Notes under the pieces: generated by a model
What the model saw: only the letters and a program-made list of their open reading frames with translations
Told to the model about the DNA's origin: nothing
Database searches by the model: none
In this document: one piece after another, positions 24,632-34,031 of the stretch
How positions within the stretch are numbered: the stretch's first letter is position 1
How the letters are laid out: each line of letters starts with the position of its first letter
Made by a program: the position numbers and the translations under genes
Assembly: GCF_014779765.1 (NCBI RefSeq)
Contig: NZ_JACXZA010000002.1
Location: 744,001-808,000 of the forward strand
Source: Paenibacillus terricola
GTDB lineage: Bacteria > Bacillota > Bacilli > Paenibacillales > Paenibacillaceae
Length of the DNA stretch: 64,000 bases
Reading direction: 5' to 3'

Positions 24632-24742
24632 TTGTTCTCTTCCTCCATGTTCATGTATTTAAGCAAGTAGATCCTGGACGATAGTCTCGGTTCTAATGCA
24701 TCTATTGTATCCGATTCTCAGAACAGTTACATTCTGCAGAGG

Positions 24743-25282
24743 CTAGGCGGAAGCCGTGCTGCGAAGGAAAGAATCAAGACGCTCTTTCTGCAGCAGATGG
24801 TGTCGGTAATGCATCTCTACAATGGTGAACCATTCAACTGCGTTCATTAAACCCAACCGCGGATGCGCAATCGCGCGATCTATAGGAATTGCTGCCAAGG
24901 CTGGTTCAAGCTCCCTCATTCGGGCGATAACCGCACGAAGCCCTTGCGCCATTTCATCCAGACTTTCAGGTTGTTTGGGCGTGTATTGCGGCGAAGCGGG
25001 AACACGGATTCGTTCTGGAGGAAAACTGCCGGCTGCGAACATCGCCTTTACCGCCTCAGACCTTTCATGCGAGACGGATGGTGACTCCTGCTCACGACAC
25101 AACTCCACATTGCGCAACTGCATGTACAGCGCTGAACCGACGAGATGAATATACATTTGGCCGAGCGACCATTCGTCCTCGGACGGCGTTCGCTTCATTT
25201 GTTCCAGCGTATATTTCGGAATTTCATTCAAGTAGTAGTTGGCCGTGTTCTCGAATTGCTCCAATAATTGTTTCGTGTTCAT
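24743..25282 (-). CDS. DinB-family protein
   Basis: About 179 residues, four-helix DinB/YfiT fold. The metal-binding His triad is apparent: QMYIHLVGSALY (first His), then VEMHYRHHLLQKERL near the end. Pattern DEWSLGQMYIHL is the usual DinB opening. Members include bacillithiol-dependent S-transferases and many of unknown role. ATG 25282 is preceded by AAGGGAG at 12 bases, so slightly long spacing; an earlier start at 25333 is open but less likely. Confidence 0.85.
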   Translation of the reverse strand: MNTKQLLEQFENTANYYLNEIPKYTLEQMKRTPSEDEWSLGQMYIHLVGSALYMQLRNVELCREQESPSVSHERSEAVKAMFAAGSFPPERIRVPASPQYTPKQPESLDEMAQGLRAVIARMRELEPALAAIPIDRAIAHPRLGLMNAVEWFTIVEMHYRHHLLQKERLDSFLRSTASA

Positions 25283-25352
25283 AGTTGAATCAAGCTCCCT
25301 TCGAATTTCGAATATAGAGCTATCATAGAACACTGCTACTGACAGCCTTATG

Positions 25353-26294
25353 TCAGTAGCTTTTGAGCGATTCTATTAAAATGTTACGAACACGTTCTCG
25401 AAGCGAATCCGGTTCCAGCACGACAACGCTTGGTCCCCAGCTCATAATCCACCCAACCACTTCCAACTCATGCCTAATACGCAGCGTAAGCAATACTCCG
25501 TTCCCGGTATCCTCGACTCTCTCAATGTAATAATAAGGACTCTCTAACACTTGATCTATGATAGTAGAAGCAACATGAAGGCGTACCGTTACGTCGCGGG
25601 TATCGGGAGGTCTATAGGTATGCAGGTCGAAGTCTACAGGGCGTCGAAACCGTTCATTCGTTAGTTCAATATCACTCATTCGGCTCAATCGAAAATGACG
25701 CAATCCCTGCCGCATATCGTCGTAGGCTACAAGAGTCCATGCATCTTTGATCAGTACGAGACCATATGGATCAACTTCACGTACACTGTGCCTGCTCCCA
25801 TCCGACTCCGGAATCTTCTTGCTGTAGTGGAAGCGTATTTTCTTCTCCTCCAGAATCCCCTGGCGCAATACGGACAGTCTTTCCTTCTCTTGGCTGCCGG
25901 TCGTTCCGACGGCCAGCAGCTTCATGGCGGCGCGAACCCGCGCCGTCTCCCGACGCACCTCGCCAGGCAGGATTGCCTCAATCTTACGTCGTGCATCAGC
26001 AGCCTGAACATGGTAACCGGCATCGAATTGCTGCTCAATATAGTCAAGTCCAAGCAGCAGGGCAACTGACTCTTCTGCTGTGAAAGATATCGGTGGAAGA
26101 AAATACGTGTCCGATAACGAATAGCCTTGGCCTGGCGACCCGATGACGGGCACGCCCGCCTCACATAATGCTTGTACGTCACGGTAAATCGTTCGAACGC
26201 TTGTCTCGAACACCGCTGCCAAATCTTCTGCACGCCTCAGCCCATGCCGCTGCAGCTCCAGAACGATAGCCAGCATCCGGTCCGTTTTATTCAT
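25353..26294 (-). CDS. HTH-WYL (YafY-type) transcriptional regulator
   Basis: About 313 residues. N-terminal HTH of the DeoR-like type (LRRAEDLAAVFETSVRTIYRDVQ), central region with LPPISFTAEESVALLLG and LDYIEQQFDAG, then the WYL domain (EVDPYGLVLIKDAWTLVAYDDMRQGLRHFRLSRMSDIEL) and a C-terminal WCX extension. ATG 26294 follows GGAGGATTGCGCG. Its target is probably local: the DinB gene lies just downstream, a common arrangement, but no operator was identified. Confidence 0.9.
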   Translation of the reverse strand: MNKTDRMLAIVLELQRHGLRRAEDLAAVFETSVRTIYRDVQALCEAGVPVIGSPGQGYSLSDTYFLPPISFTAEESVALLLGLDYIEQQFDAGYHVQAADARRKIEAILPGEVRRETARVRAAMKLLAVGTTGSQEKERLSVLRQGILEEKKIRFHYSKKIPESDGSRHSVREVDPYGLVLIKDAWTLVAYDDMRQGLRHFRLSRMSDIELTNERFRRPVDFDLHTYRPPDTRDVTVRLHVASTIIDQVLESPYYYIERVEDTGNGVLLTLRIRHELEVVGWIMSWGPSVVVLEPDSLRERVRNILIESLKSY

Positions 26295-26342
26295 CGCGCA
26301 ATCCTCCAAACCGGCTGCATATACCAATCCATTCGTTTGTCA

Positions 26343-27512
26343 TCAGTGGTGAAATAATCGAACACCGGAATAAGCCATCACCATCCCATATTCATTCGCC
26401 GCCTCTATCACCTGATCATCCCTCAGCGAGCTTCCAGCTTGAACCAAATATCGAACGCCGCTTCGAGCGACACGATCGATATTATCGCGAAAAGGCAGGA
26501 AAGCATCTGACGCGAAGGATACGCCTCGTAAACCTTGCAGCCATGATTGCTTTTCTTTCTTCGCAAGTCGACGAGGTACGACGTTAAAGTTACATCTCCA
26601 TCGTCTTTCTTCTTCGGCTGTGATGTCTTCATTCATCCAGCCATCGATCGCATTATTGATCTCGGCCCGCGAGATCCCTGCGCGGAAGTCCATTTGACTA
26701 ACTAGCGGGTGCTGTCTCAGCCGCCAATTATCCGCTTTGCCCGCCGCTAGACGTGTGCAATGAATGCGGGACTGCTGACCTGCGCCAATGCCAATCGTCT
26801 GACCGTCCAAAGCAAAGCAAACGGAATTCGACTGTGTATATTTAAGTGTTATCATTGCGATTAAGAGATCTCGTTTGGCGTGATCAGGTATTTGTTGCTC
26901 GTTGGTTACAATGTTGTTCAACATCTCTGCGGAGATCTGTACGTTGTTTCGTTCCTGTTCCAATGTCATACCGAATACTGTTCTGGTTTCGATTAGGCTA
27001 GGTGTGTAATGTGGATCAACTTCGAGTATAAGGTATTTTCCGTTCTTTTTCTTCTTCAGAATAGCCAATGCATCCTCGTCATATGCTGGCGCAACGATGA
27101 CGTCGGACACCTCTTTGCTGAGTAATTGAGCAGTGGTCACATCGACCTTATCGCTGAGAGCCGCACAGTCGCCGAATGAAGACATCCGATCTGTCCCCCG
27201 CGCTCTCGCGTATGCAACAGCCAATGGGGACAGCTCGAGACCATCTACAAAGTAGGAATGAGAAAGTGAGTGATTTAACGGGGAATAAACCGCAGCGCCG
27301 GCTGGGCTAACATGCTTGAATGATGCTGCTGCCGGCTGTCCAATGCATTGCCTGAGCTCCCTAACAAGCTGGAAAGCATTTAATGCATCCAGGATGTTAA
27401 TCCAGCTTGCTTCTCCATTCAAAACCTTAACGGGCAGTGCACCTGAGGTGAATATTTTAGCCTTCGATTGATGCGGGTTCATGCCGTACCGCAGAGCCAT
27501 TTCCATTTCCAT
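26343..27512 (-). CDS. Stand-alone AICAR transformylase (PurH C-domain type)
   Basis: About 389 residues, corresponding to the formyltransferase half of PurH without the IMP cyclohydrolase domain. The start region ALRYGMNPHQSKAKIF, the catalytic-site AAASFKHVSPAGAA and GIGAGQQSRIHCTRLAAGKA with Lys/His motifs, and SDAFLPFRDNIDRVARSGVRYLVQ at the end match the family. Such short forms are found in Firmicutes besides full PurH. The start is one of three clustered ATGs (27512, 27506, 27500) after AGAGGGG. Confidence 0.88.
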   Translation of the reverse strand: MEMEMALRYGMNPHQSKAKIFTSGALPVKVLNGEASWINILDALNAFQLVRELRQCIGQPAAASFKHVSPAGAAVYSPLNHSLSHSYFVDGLELSPLAVAYARARGTDRMSSFGDCAALSDKVDVTTAQLLSKEVSDVIVAPAYDEDALAILKKKKNGKYLILEVDPHYTPSLIETRTVFGMTLEQERNNVQISAEMLNNIVTNEQQIPDHAKRDLLIAMITLKYTQSNSVCFALDGQTIGIGAGQQSRIHCTRLAAGKADNWRLRQHPLVSQMDFRAGISRAEINNAIDGWMNEDITAEEERRWRCNFNVVPRRLAKKEKQSWLQGLRGVSFASDAFLPFRDNIDRVARSGVRYLVQAGSSLRDDQVIEAANEYGMVMAYSGVRLFHH

Positions 27513-27748
27513 TTCCCCTCTCATCGGATTAGACAACAAAAAAAAGCATTTGGAATGTTATCCAAATACTTTGCCCAGGCGAACGGCCGTTACGATGCGT
27601 GCTCCCTCGTGGTTCACCACGTTCTCGCCAGTTACACACATCCAATATTTACCTCAATTATATTCGTTTCACCCTTCGAAGACAAGCCATTTACTGCGGT
27701 TTGACCAGGAACCGGAGTATCTTCAAAATTTTTTCTGATGTCTGTATA

Positions 27749-28804
27749 TTAGCTAGGGATATTGGTAAGCGATGTTATTGATTTGCCGTCATATTCAACA
27801 TTTATCGTATCCCCAGCCTCTGGTATAACAGCCCAAATATTTGGGAGATAACGTGGAATATTATTTTTCGACGAAGGTATTGTTATATTTTCTCCATTAA
27901 AGTACATAGAGGACGATGAACCCCCATCCATGCACATCGCATTAACGGCCCCTCTTTCATAAAGCAAGTCTTGCACATCTTTTAATGTCGCACCTAAAGA
28001 ACGAATTTGTCTTCCATCTATTACAACGAAAATGATTTCGCCTGCAGCTGTTTGTCCGATAGCTGTACGAGGTCCGATTCCTAGCCCTCCATCGCCTTTC
28101 GTAATCATTTTCTGACCATTCACGATGAGTTGCGGCTTGAATCCTGCAGCTTGTTCAACCCCTAATGCTATCATTTCATTCGCGCTATATTTACCGGTTA
28201 TCAGCCTTCCTTCTGACGTGATTCCAGCAACATAATCTTTTTGGTTAGGGTTTTCATTTTTAATTTTACCATTCTCAATAACCACTCCTGTTGATGCACC
28301 ACCATTGCCGTGACCCTCAAAGTCAACAAACCCACTTGCATTTATCGCAGCCAAAGCCTTAGCGCGTTCGGCGATAACAAATATTTGTTCTCCATGGTCC
28401 TTCAATTGCGAGCTAACCAATTTTACTCTTTTGGGATTTGATATGGTCATTACCTTGCCTTTGAAATGATTTGTCTTTCCCACATTTCTCTCAACCGTAT
28501 CAAGTTTAATGTTGATCTCATTCTCTTTTATTGTGAACTTACTATTATCCGATTCGCCTACCGATTCACCATCGTTTATCACGCTATTAATATATGCAGG
28601 ATTTTGAATATCTTGTAATATCTTATCCAGCTCATCTTGAGACAACAGCGTGTACTTCGCCCATTGACGATGCTGAGAAGACAATATGCTCTCCGCAGCA
28701 GTCAATCGCAATTGATGTCCTGCATCGGTTACAAACAGGAAAAGGACCATCAGTACAGTGCAAGCCCCAATGAATCCGAAGAATAACCTGAAGAACTTTT
28801 TCAT
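27749..28804 (-). CDS. NAGPA-domain (phosphodiester glycosidase) family secreted protein
   Basis: A 351-residue protein with an N-terminal membrane anchor (FGFIGACTVLMVLFLFVTD) and an extracytoplasmic domain of the NAGPA/YigE family. The catalytic region shows GGLGIGPRTAIGQTAAG, FVVIDGRQ and MCMDGGSSSSMYF, all characteristic. Relatives hydrolyse phosphodiester-linked N-acetylglucosamine in cell-wall or capsule-type substrates; the substrate here is unknown. It stands apart from neighbours; the ATG at 28804 has AAAGGAAATGGGCG upstream. The region upstream (28805-29144) holds only doubtful reading frames. Confidence 0.87.
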   Translation of the reverse strand: MKKFFRLFFGFIGACTVLMVLFLFVTDAGHQLRLTAAESILSSQHRQWAKYTLLSQDELDKILQDIQNPAYINSVINDGESVGESDNSKFTIKENEINIKLDTVERNVGKTNHFKGKVMTISNPKRVKLVSSQLKDHGEQIFVIAERAKALAAINASGFVDFEGHGNGGASTGVVIENGKIKNENPNQKDYVAGITSEGRLITGKYSANEMIALGVEQAAGFKPQLIVNGQKMITKGDGGLGIGPRTAIGQTAAGEIIFVVIDGRQIRSLGATLKDVQDLLYERGAVNAMCMDGGSSSSMYFNGENITIPSSKNNIPRYLPNIWAVIPEAGDTINVEYDGKSITSLTNIPS

Positions 28805-29144
28805 CGCCCATTTCCTTTCAATCTCATAATAGTTTGCCGCCTGATGTACCGATTATGGCGGCGCGAATGAATGCAGCAGATCTTCAGATGATGTCTAACC
28901 TTGCTCATCATAACTTCTTTATAAAGAAAAAACTGTCGAATGACCGTATATAAGCCAATCTTACGACCACACGACGATGAATCCCCGTGGCTATATTCTC
29001 GCTTGGGTCTTAATAATCTAAGTCCATTCTGAGGACATCTGTATCTCTTAATCGAATTACAATTGCCGTCCTGTCTTTTCTTACCTCGCCCAAGAAATAT
29101 TGAAACGACAACGAAACTCAGTTCAAGTCGCTTCATATTGAACC
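28805..29144 (-). other. 340-base stretch with only a doubtful reading frame
   Basis: A 111-codon frame exists on the minus strand (29136-28801) but its Cys/Arg-rich sequence looks unlike any protein and it overlaps the next start. In other frames short runs such as VRKDRTAIVIRLRDTDV and GTSGGKLL look more protein-like but are interrupted by stops. I see no assignable gene; it may be decayed coding DNA or a promoter region. Confidence 0.4.
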
Positions 29145-29197
29145 CATAACAAACAACCAGCCGACGACTTGATGTCCGCGGCTGGTTGTTTGTTATG
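29145..29197 (-). terminator. Terminator of the diaminopropionate/D-amino acid operon
   Basis: Perfect 19-bp inverted repeat beginning CATAACAAACAACC, loop 15 bases, overlapping the last codon of dpaL. AT-rich tails on both strands. Confidence 0.82.
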
Positions 29198-30413
29198 ATC
29201 TAGCAAAGCTTGGAAACATACCGTCCCAGACGACGTCTCGATAACGCGAAGGATCGGTATCCCCTTCTGTACTGACAAGCAATACGTGAGAAGCTTCAGT
29301 GAGTCCAACTCGGTCCTTGGCATCCGCCAATTGCGGATCCGTCATCAGATGATCGAGCAGTCCTGCTGTTACAGCACCTGACTCGCCTGATATGACAACA
29401 GGATCATCACCTAGGGGATTACCCAGCATCCGCATGCCTTTGGCTGCGACTGAATCGGGGCATGAAATGTACATATCGCCGTAATCTTGCAATAGCTGCC
29501 ATGCGACTGGATTAGGTTCACCGCACGCGAGTCCTGCCATAATCGTATCCATCGCACCGGTTACAATCTGAAGCTCCCCCGCCGTCGCGGAGCGATAGAT
29601 GCAGTCCGCCTTGTTCGGCTCAACGATGATTATCGCCGGTCGTTCCTCTCCATAGAATGATGCGAACAAAGCGGTCACAGCGCCTGCGAACGATCCAACA
29701 CCTGCTTGCAATAGCACATGGGTTGGCTTAGGGACATCAAGTGCGCGCAGCTGCTCGATTGCTTCAATTGCTAAAGTGGAGTAACCTTGCATGATCCACT
29801 CCGGGATGGCTTCGTATCCTTCCCAAGCTGTATCTTGTACGACAACCCAACCGTGCTCGTCGGCCATTCTGGCGGCATGACGGACGCATTCGTCGTAATT
29901 CCACTGCATAATTTCGGCTTCTGCACCAGCAGCGCGAATAGCCTCCAACCGCGTCAGCGATGAACCATGAGGCATATAGACAACCGACCGCTGGCCCAAC
30001 TGCGCCGCCGCCCATGCTACCCCTCGGCCATGATTGCCGTCCGTGGCGGTAACGAACGTGATTTCACCAAGCTGCTCTCGTATTTCAGGCGAACGCAACC
30101 GTTCAAACGACAAATCCCCGATATCCATCTCAAGACGCTCCGCTAAGTATCGTCCGATCGCATAAGCGCCGCCGAGAACTTTGAACGCATTCAATCCGAA
30201 TCGATAGGATTCGTCCTTGACGTACACGCCGCCTAGTCCCCAATGTTCTGCTAATCTCGGCAGCGAGGCGAGCGGTGTCTCCCGATAGCAGTCGAAAGTC
30301 TGATGGAACGTTCGAGCTCGATTCGCTTCCTCCCATGTGAAACGATCTAATGAAGACAACTGCTCCGTAGTACGAACGATTTCGTTAAATTTCCAATCTA
30401 TTGGTCCTGTCAT
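29193..30413 (-). CDS. dpaL: Diaminopropionate ammonia-lyase
   Basis: PLP enzyme of fold type II that splits 2,3-diaminopropionate (both enantiomers in E. coli YgeX) to pyruvate and two ammonia. 406 residues, usual length. PLP lysine lies in RFGLNAFKVLGGAYA (about residue 77), followed by FVTATDGNHGRGVAWAA and the phosphate-binding Gly-rich loop QAGVGSFAGAV. The ending GEPNPVAWQLL and SGESGAVTAGLL match. Downstream of the M20 hydrolase gene by 37 bases with GGAGAGAG as binding site; last gene of the operon starting at 35633. Confidence 0.93.
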   Translation of the reverse strand: MTGPIDWKFNEIVRTTEQLSSLDRFTWEEANRARTFHQTFDCYRETPLASLPRLAEHWGLGGVYVKDESYRFGLNAFKVLGGAYAIGRYLAERLEMDIGDLSFERLRSPEIREQLGEITFVTATDGNHGRGVAWAAAQLGQRSVVYMPHGSSLTRLEAIRAAGAEAEIMQWNYDECVRHAARMADEHGWVVVQDTAWEGYEAIPEWIMQGYSTLAIEAIEQLRALDVPKPTHVLLQAGVGSFAGAVTALFASFYGEERPAIIIVEPNKADCIYRSATAGELQIVTGAMDTIMAGLACGEPNPVAWQLLQDYGDMYISCPDSVAAKGMRMLGNPLGDDPVVISGESGAVTAGLLDHLMTDPQLADAKDRVGLTEASHVLLVSTEGDTDPSRYRDVVWDGMFPSFARS

Positions 30414-30450
30414 AAGTCTCTCTCCTTGCTTGTAACCATGTTGTCATCGT

Positions 30451-31653
30451 CTATTGTCCGGCGATATGCGCTGCGATCGCATAGTAACCTTCTGCTGCCT
30501 GTTCCAGCTGATCCAGTTCGATGTATTCATCGACGATATGAGCGACATGTTCGTAAGATGGACCGTAACCAATCGTTGGAATGCCTGCTGTTCCAGCGGA
30601 GCAGCTTCCATTCGTACAGAAGCTGTACACACCAATTGAAGGGTCTTGTCCGATGCCTCGAAGTGCTTGAAGAGTCTGTTCGACCCACGGGTCTCCCTCA
30701 TCGGCTAACCACGCGGGGAAGAATCGCTCACCGCCCAGAACCGCACCGGTGTAGCATTCCAACTCCGCCTTCGCAATCTTAACTTCATAAGTACCTTCTG
30801 CAGGTAGTAAACTCTCGTATTGGCTCTTAACGAACGAAGAATCCTCGCCAACGAGCAGTCGTCGGTCAATCGTAATTTCACAGCGGTCTGGAACAACCGA
30901 AGCGCCGGGATACGGCGAAGAGATAATATCAGTGACAACTGAGATGCCTCTGCCTAGCGCTGCCTGTTCCGTCGGTTCCATGGTTGTCAACGCATCGATA
31001 ACCGGATTCATCGCATAGACCGCGTTAATGCCAACGTCTGGATTGGACGAGTGCGCTGAACGTCCATGCGCAACGATGGATACTTCTGCACGGCCGCGTT
31101 GTCCTACATTCAGCTTCAGTCCCGTAGCTTCCATGATCACAACGAGGTCAGGCTTAATGGTCTCCAGCACTTTGCCAAGTGCAACACCCTCGAACACTTC
31201 CTCGAAGACGGTACCGGATACATAGAGATCGCCTTTCGGACGATTGCCTGTCCTTCTTGCTTCCCGTGCAATTTCTCCGACAGCAAGAACGGCTGCTGCA
31301 ACAGACGCCTTCATGTCGGACGTTCCACGGCCATACATGATACCATCGACTATTTCGCCGCCGAATGGGTCATGCGTCCATTTCTCAGGACTGTTGATCG
31401 GCACCGTATCGATATGACCGTCGAATAATACGGATGCTCCCCCGCCGCTGCCCTGCACTTTGCCTATCACGCTGCCATATGCATCGATCCATACCTCGTC
31501 ATACCCTAGTTCCAGCATCGTTTCTCTGATAATGCATGCTGCTTCCTGTTCTTCTCCCGATAGGGATTTCGCCCGAATCAACCGCTGCGTTAACGCAATG
31601 AGCTCCTCTCGATTGACCTTCGGTTGACGGTTCACTTCGCTCTGCGTATTCAT
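30451..31653 (-). CDS. M20-family peptidase/deacylase (YgeY-like)
   Basis: A 400-residue zinc hydrolase of the ArgE/DapE/YgeY type. Metal ligands visible: SVLFDGHIDTVP (His and Asp), GRGTSDMKASVAA (bridging Asp), VFEEVFEGVALG (Glu), and GPSYEHVAHIVDEY (His). In E. coli ygeX-ygeW-ygeY neighbours suggest a shared diaminoacid pathway. Here it directly precedes dpaL and follows the ABC transporter genes, so it probably removes an acyl or peptide cap to free the diaminoacid substrate. ATG 31653 has AAGGGGG at suitable distance. Confidence 0.9.
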   Translation of the reverse strand: MNTQSEVNRQPKVNREELIALTQRLIRAKSLSGEEQEAACIIRETMLELGYDEVWIDAYGSVIGKVQGSGGGASVLFDGHIDTVPINSPEKWTHDPFGGEIVDGIMYGRGTSDMKASVAAAVLAVGEIAREARRTGNRPKGDLYVSGTVFEEVFEGVALGKVLETIKPDLVVIMEATGLKLNVGQRGRAEVSIVAHGRSAHSSNPDVGINAVYAMNPVIDALTTMEPTEQAALGRGISVVTDIISSPYPGASVVPDRCEITIDRRLLVGEDSSFVKSQYESLLPAEGTYEVKIAKAELECYTGAVLGGERFFPAWLADEGDPWVEQTLQALRGIGQDPSIGVYSFCTNGSCSAGTAGIPTIGYGPSYEHVAHIVDEYIELDQLEQAAEGYYAIAAHIAGQ

Positions 31654-31682
31654 GCGCTTTTCCCCCTTGCTTACAAGTTCGA

Positions 31683-32405
31683 TTATTTCAAAATCCGGCT
31701 TAGAAAAGATTGCGTCCGTACATGTTGTGGTCGGTCGAGTATTTCTTCCGGCGTACCTGTCTCGATCACTTTGCCTTGATCCATGAATACGATTCGATCC
31801 GCTACTTCGCGTGCGAAGCCGATTTCATGCGTCACGACGACCATAGACATCCCTTCGGCTGCGACCTCTTTCATGACGCTAAGTACCTCACCAACCAGCT
31901 CAGGATCAAGTGCTGAAGTCGGCTCATCGAATAGAATGGCCTTCGGCTGCATGGCAAGCGACCGTGCAATTGCTACGCGCTGCTGCTGCCCGCCGGACAG
32001 CTTGCCAGGGTACGAATCTTCCTTGCCCGACAGTCCGACCTTTGCGAGCAAATCAGCAGCCAGTTCTCTCGCTTCTTGTTTCTTCATTCGTTTGACCCAG
32101 ATCGGTCCTTCCATGACGTTCTCCAATGCCGTCCGATGCGGGAACAAGTGAAACCGCTGGAACACCATGCCGACTTCAAGCCGCATCCTGCGCATTGCCT
32201 TGTCGCCTATCACTGATGCGCCTTCATATCGAATATCGCCAGACTGAATTGTTTCAAGCCCGTTAATACAGCGGAGAACGGTGCTTTTGCCAGAACCGCT
32301 TGGGCCTAGAATGACAACCTTCTCACGTTTGGCGATCGTTAGATCGATATCGAACAGTACTTGATGTTTGCCGTAGCTTTTATTCACTTGATTAAGCTCG
32401 ATCAT
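31683..32405 (-). CDS. Polar amino acid ABC transporter, ATPase
   Basis: A 240-residue GlnQ/HisP-type ATPase: Walker [11 protein letters not shown]-loop [11 protein letters not shown], signature [17 protein letters not shown], Walker [14 protein letters not shown], switch His VTHEIGF. It energises amino acid import. It overlaps the permease gene by 14 bases and is followed by the M20 hydrolase gene 30 bases on. Ligand inferred as a diaminoacid or D-amino acid derivative from the operon. Confidence 0.93.
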   Translation of the reverse strand: MIELNQVNKSYGKHQVLFDIDLTIAKREKVVILGPSGSGKSTVLRCINGLETIQSGDIRYEGASVIGDKAMRRMRLEVGMVFQRFHLFPHRTALENVMEGPIWVKRMKKQEARELAADLLAKVGLSGKEDSYPGKLSGGQQQRVAIARSLAMQPKAILFDEPTSALDPELVGEVLSVMKEVAAEGMSMVVVTHEIGFAREVADRIVFMDQGKVIETGTPEEILDRPQHVRTQSFLSRILK

Positions 32406-33054
32406 GGGCGCTCATTCCTTTCTCCAGCTGCTTCGCTACAATCATCAAGATGCTTGTCATAATGAGGTACATAATTGCGATAACCGAATAAACTTCAAAG
32501 CTTCGGAACGTAGATACGATGACCGATTCGCCTGTCCGGAATAGCTCCGTAATCGTGACAAGCGATACCATCGATGAGTTCTTGATCGTCATAATAAATT
32601 GGTTAACGAGCGGCGGAATAATGACTTTGATTGCTTGCGGACCGATAACTCGGAACAATGCGACGGATCGGGACATACCTAGCGCACTTGCTGCTTCGGA
32701 TTGACCGCGATCGACTGCCATCAGGCCTGATCGAACGATCTCTGTTGCATAAGCACCTGTATTCAGAGCCATGCCGAGTACGCCAGCCTGGAATGGTCCC
32801 ATCGTGATGCCGAGCTGCGGCAGACCGAAGTATAGGATGAACAACTGCACAAGCAGCGGTGTACCGCGGAAAATCCACGTATATAAGTTGGCAACTGCAC
32901 GAAGCGGCCAAATAGAAGATGTTTTGCACAAACCGCCTATAATCCCAAGCACTAAACCTAACGCGAGTGACAATACGGACAGTTTCACGGTCATCCATGC
33001 GCCTTCAAGAAACACCGGCATGAACGGCATGATGACTGAATAATCAAGCTTCAT
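32392..33054 (-). CDS. Polar amino acid ABC transporter, permease
   Basis: About 220 residues with five membrane segments. VYLV... the EAA loop is seen as [31 protein letters not shown], the mark of His/Glu/Gln-type permeases; the segment [24 protein letters not shown] is also typical. It forms the membrane channel with the ATPase next to it. ATG 33054 has GGGGGAG 8 bases upstream. Co-transcribed with the binding protein gene upstream. Confidence 0.92.
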   Translation of the reverse strand: MKLDYSVIMPFMPVFLEGAWMTVKLSVLSLALGLVLGIIGGLCKTSSIWPLRAVANLYTWIFRGTPLLVQLFILYFGLPQLGITMGPFQAGVLGMALNTGAYATEIVRSGLMAVDRGQSEAASALGMSRSVALFRVIGPQAIKVIIPPLVNQFIMTIKNSSMVSLVTITELFRTGESVIVSTFRSFEVYSVIAIMYLIMTSILMIVAKQLEKGMSAHDRA

Positions 33055-33139
33055 AACTCCACTCCCCCTCACCAGTCGCACCCGAGATGGGGGCGAATCG
33101 GCTCACACCGATTCATCCCGCATCTTCATGCACTGCTGC

Positions 33140-33973
33140 TTACTTGAGCCACTTCTCATACATCGTCTTCGCTTCGCCGTTTGCGTCGAGCTCCTTAATA
33201 ACATCGTTCGCTACCTGCAGCAACTCCGTGTCTCCTTGCTTTACAGCGAGACCGAGACCTGCTTCCGTGAAAGGATCGCCGACGATAGCGAGCTTCGCTT
33301 CAGCGTGCTGCTTGTTGTAGCCGAGTTGGTTCAAATAATCATTGATGGCTGCGTCGACACGTCCCATTTGCAAATCGAGCAGGTAGTCCGTTGTATCTTT
33401 ATACGAAACGATCTTGATGTCATACCCTTGTTCAACGAGTTCCTTGGCCGCTGTTTCGCTCGTTGCACCTGCTTTGACCCCAACCTTCTTGCCCTTCAAA
33501 TCTTCCAGACTGTTAATCGAATCATCGCCTTCGCGTTTAACGAGCGACATACCCGTCTTCATATAGATCTCAGACATATCCATTGCCTTCTTACGTTCAT
33601 CGGTGATGTACATTGCGGCGATTGCCATATCTGCCTGTCCGTTCTGAATGGTTGGGATAAGAGCTGTAAACTGCATTTCCTTCCACTCCACTTGCACACC
33701 AAGCTTGTCCGCGATTTTCTGTCCGAGATCGATGTCGTAGCCAACGAGCTTCTTCGTATCCGGATCGAGGTACTCGAATGGATAGTAGTCACCGGTTGCG
33801 ATAACGAGCTTACCTTTCTCTTTGATTGCATCGAGTCGTGATGTTGACGCCGTTGTCGTCTTATCGTCATTGGCAGCTGATGTCGTATCTTCTTTCTTAG
33901 AACAGCCAGTCACAACCAGCATAATTGCAACGAGCACGAACATTGCGGACTTAAGTGTATAAGAACGTTTCAT
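33140..33973 (-). CDS. Amino acid ABC transporter, substrate-binding lipoprotein
   Basis: About 277 residues. Lipobox VTGC follows a signal peptide; the mature part is a periplasmic-type family 3 binding protein (YPFEYLDPDTKKLVGYDIDLGQKIADKLG, FTALIPTIQNGQADMAIAAMYITDER, DLKGKKVGVKAG, NGEAKTMYEKWLK). It captures the solute outside the membrane. ATG 33973 has GGAGG 9 bases upstream. It lies between the D-aminoacylase and permease genes in the operon. Confidence 0.93.
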   Translation of the reverse strand: MKRSYTLKSAMFVLVAIMLVVTGCSKKEDTTSAANDDKTTTASTSRLDAIKEKGKLVIATGDYYPFEYLDPDTKKLVGYDIDLGQKIADKLGVQVEWKEMQFTALIPTIQNGQADMAIAAMYITDERKKAMDMSEIYMKTGMSLVKREGDDSINSLEDLKGKKVGVKAGATSETAAKELVEQGYDIKIVSYKDTTDYLLDLQMGRVDAAINDYLNQLGYNKQHAEAKLAIVGDPFTEAGLGLAVKQGDTELLQVANDVIKELDANGEAKTMYEKWLK

Positions 33974-34031
33974 AGAAGAAGGCCTCCTTGGATTGGCGAA
34001 ATGGTTGGTTGAGCATGATTCGTTCAGTTGG

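Noticed and set aside
27540-27748. Possible small gene or purine riboswitch before the AICAR transformylase gene
   Set aside because: No conserved purine-riboswitch core is visible and the short frames lack ribosome binding sites; only a small hairpin (CGTGGTTCACCACG near 27609) is seen.
33128-33841. 237-codon plus-strand frame within the substrate-binding protein gene
   Set aside because: Antisense to a well-recognised binding protein and Cys/Phe-rich without motifs.
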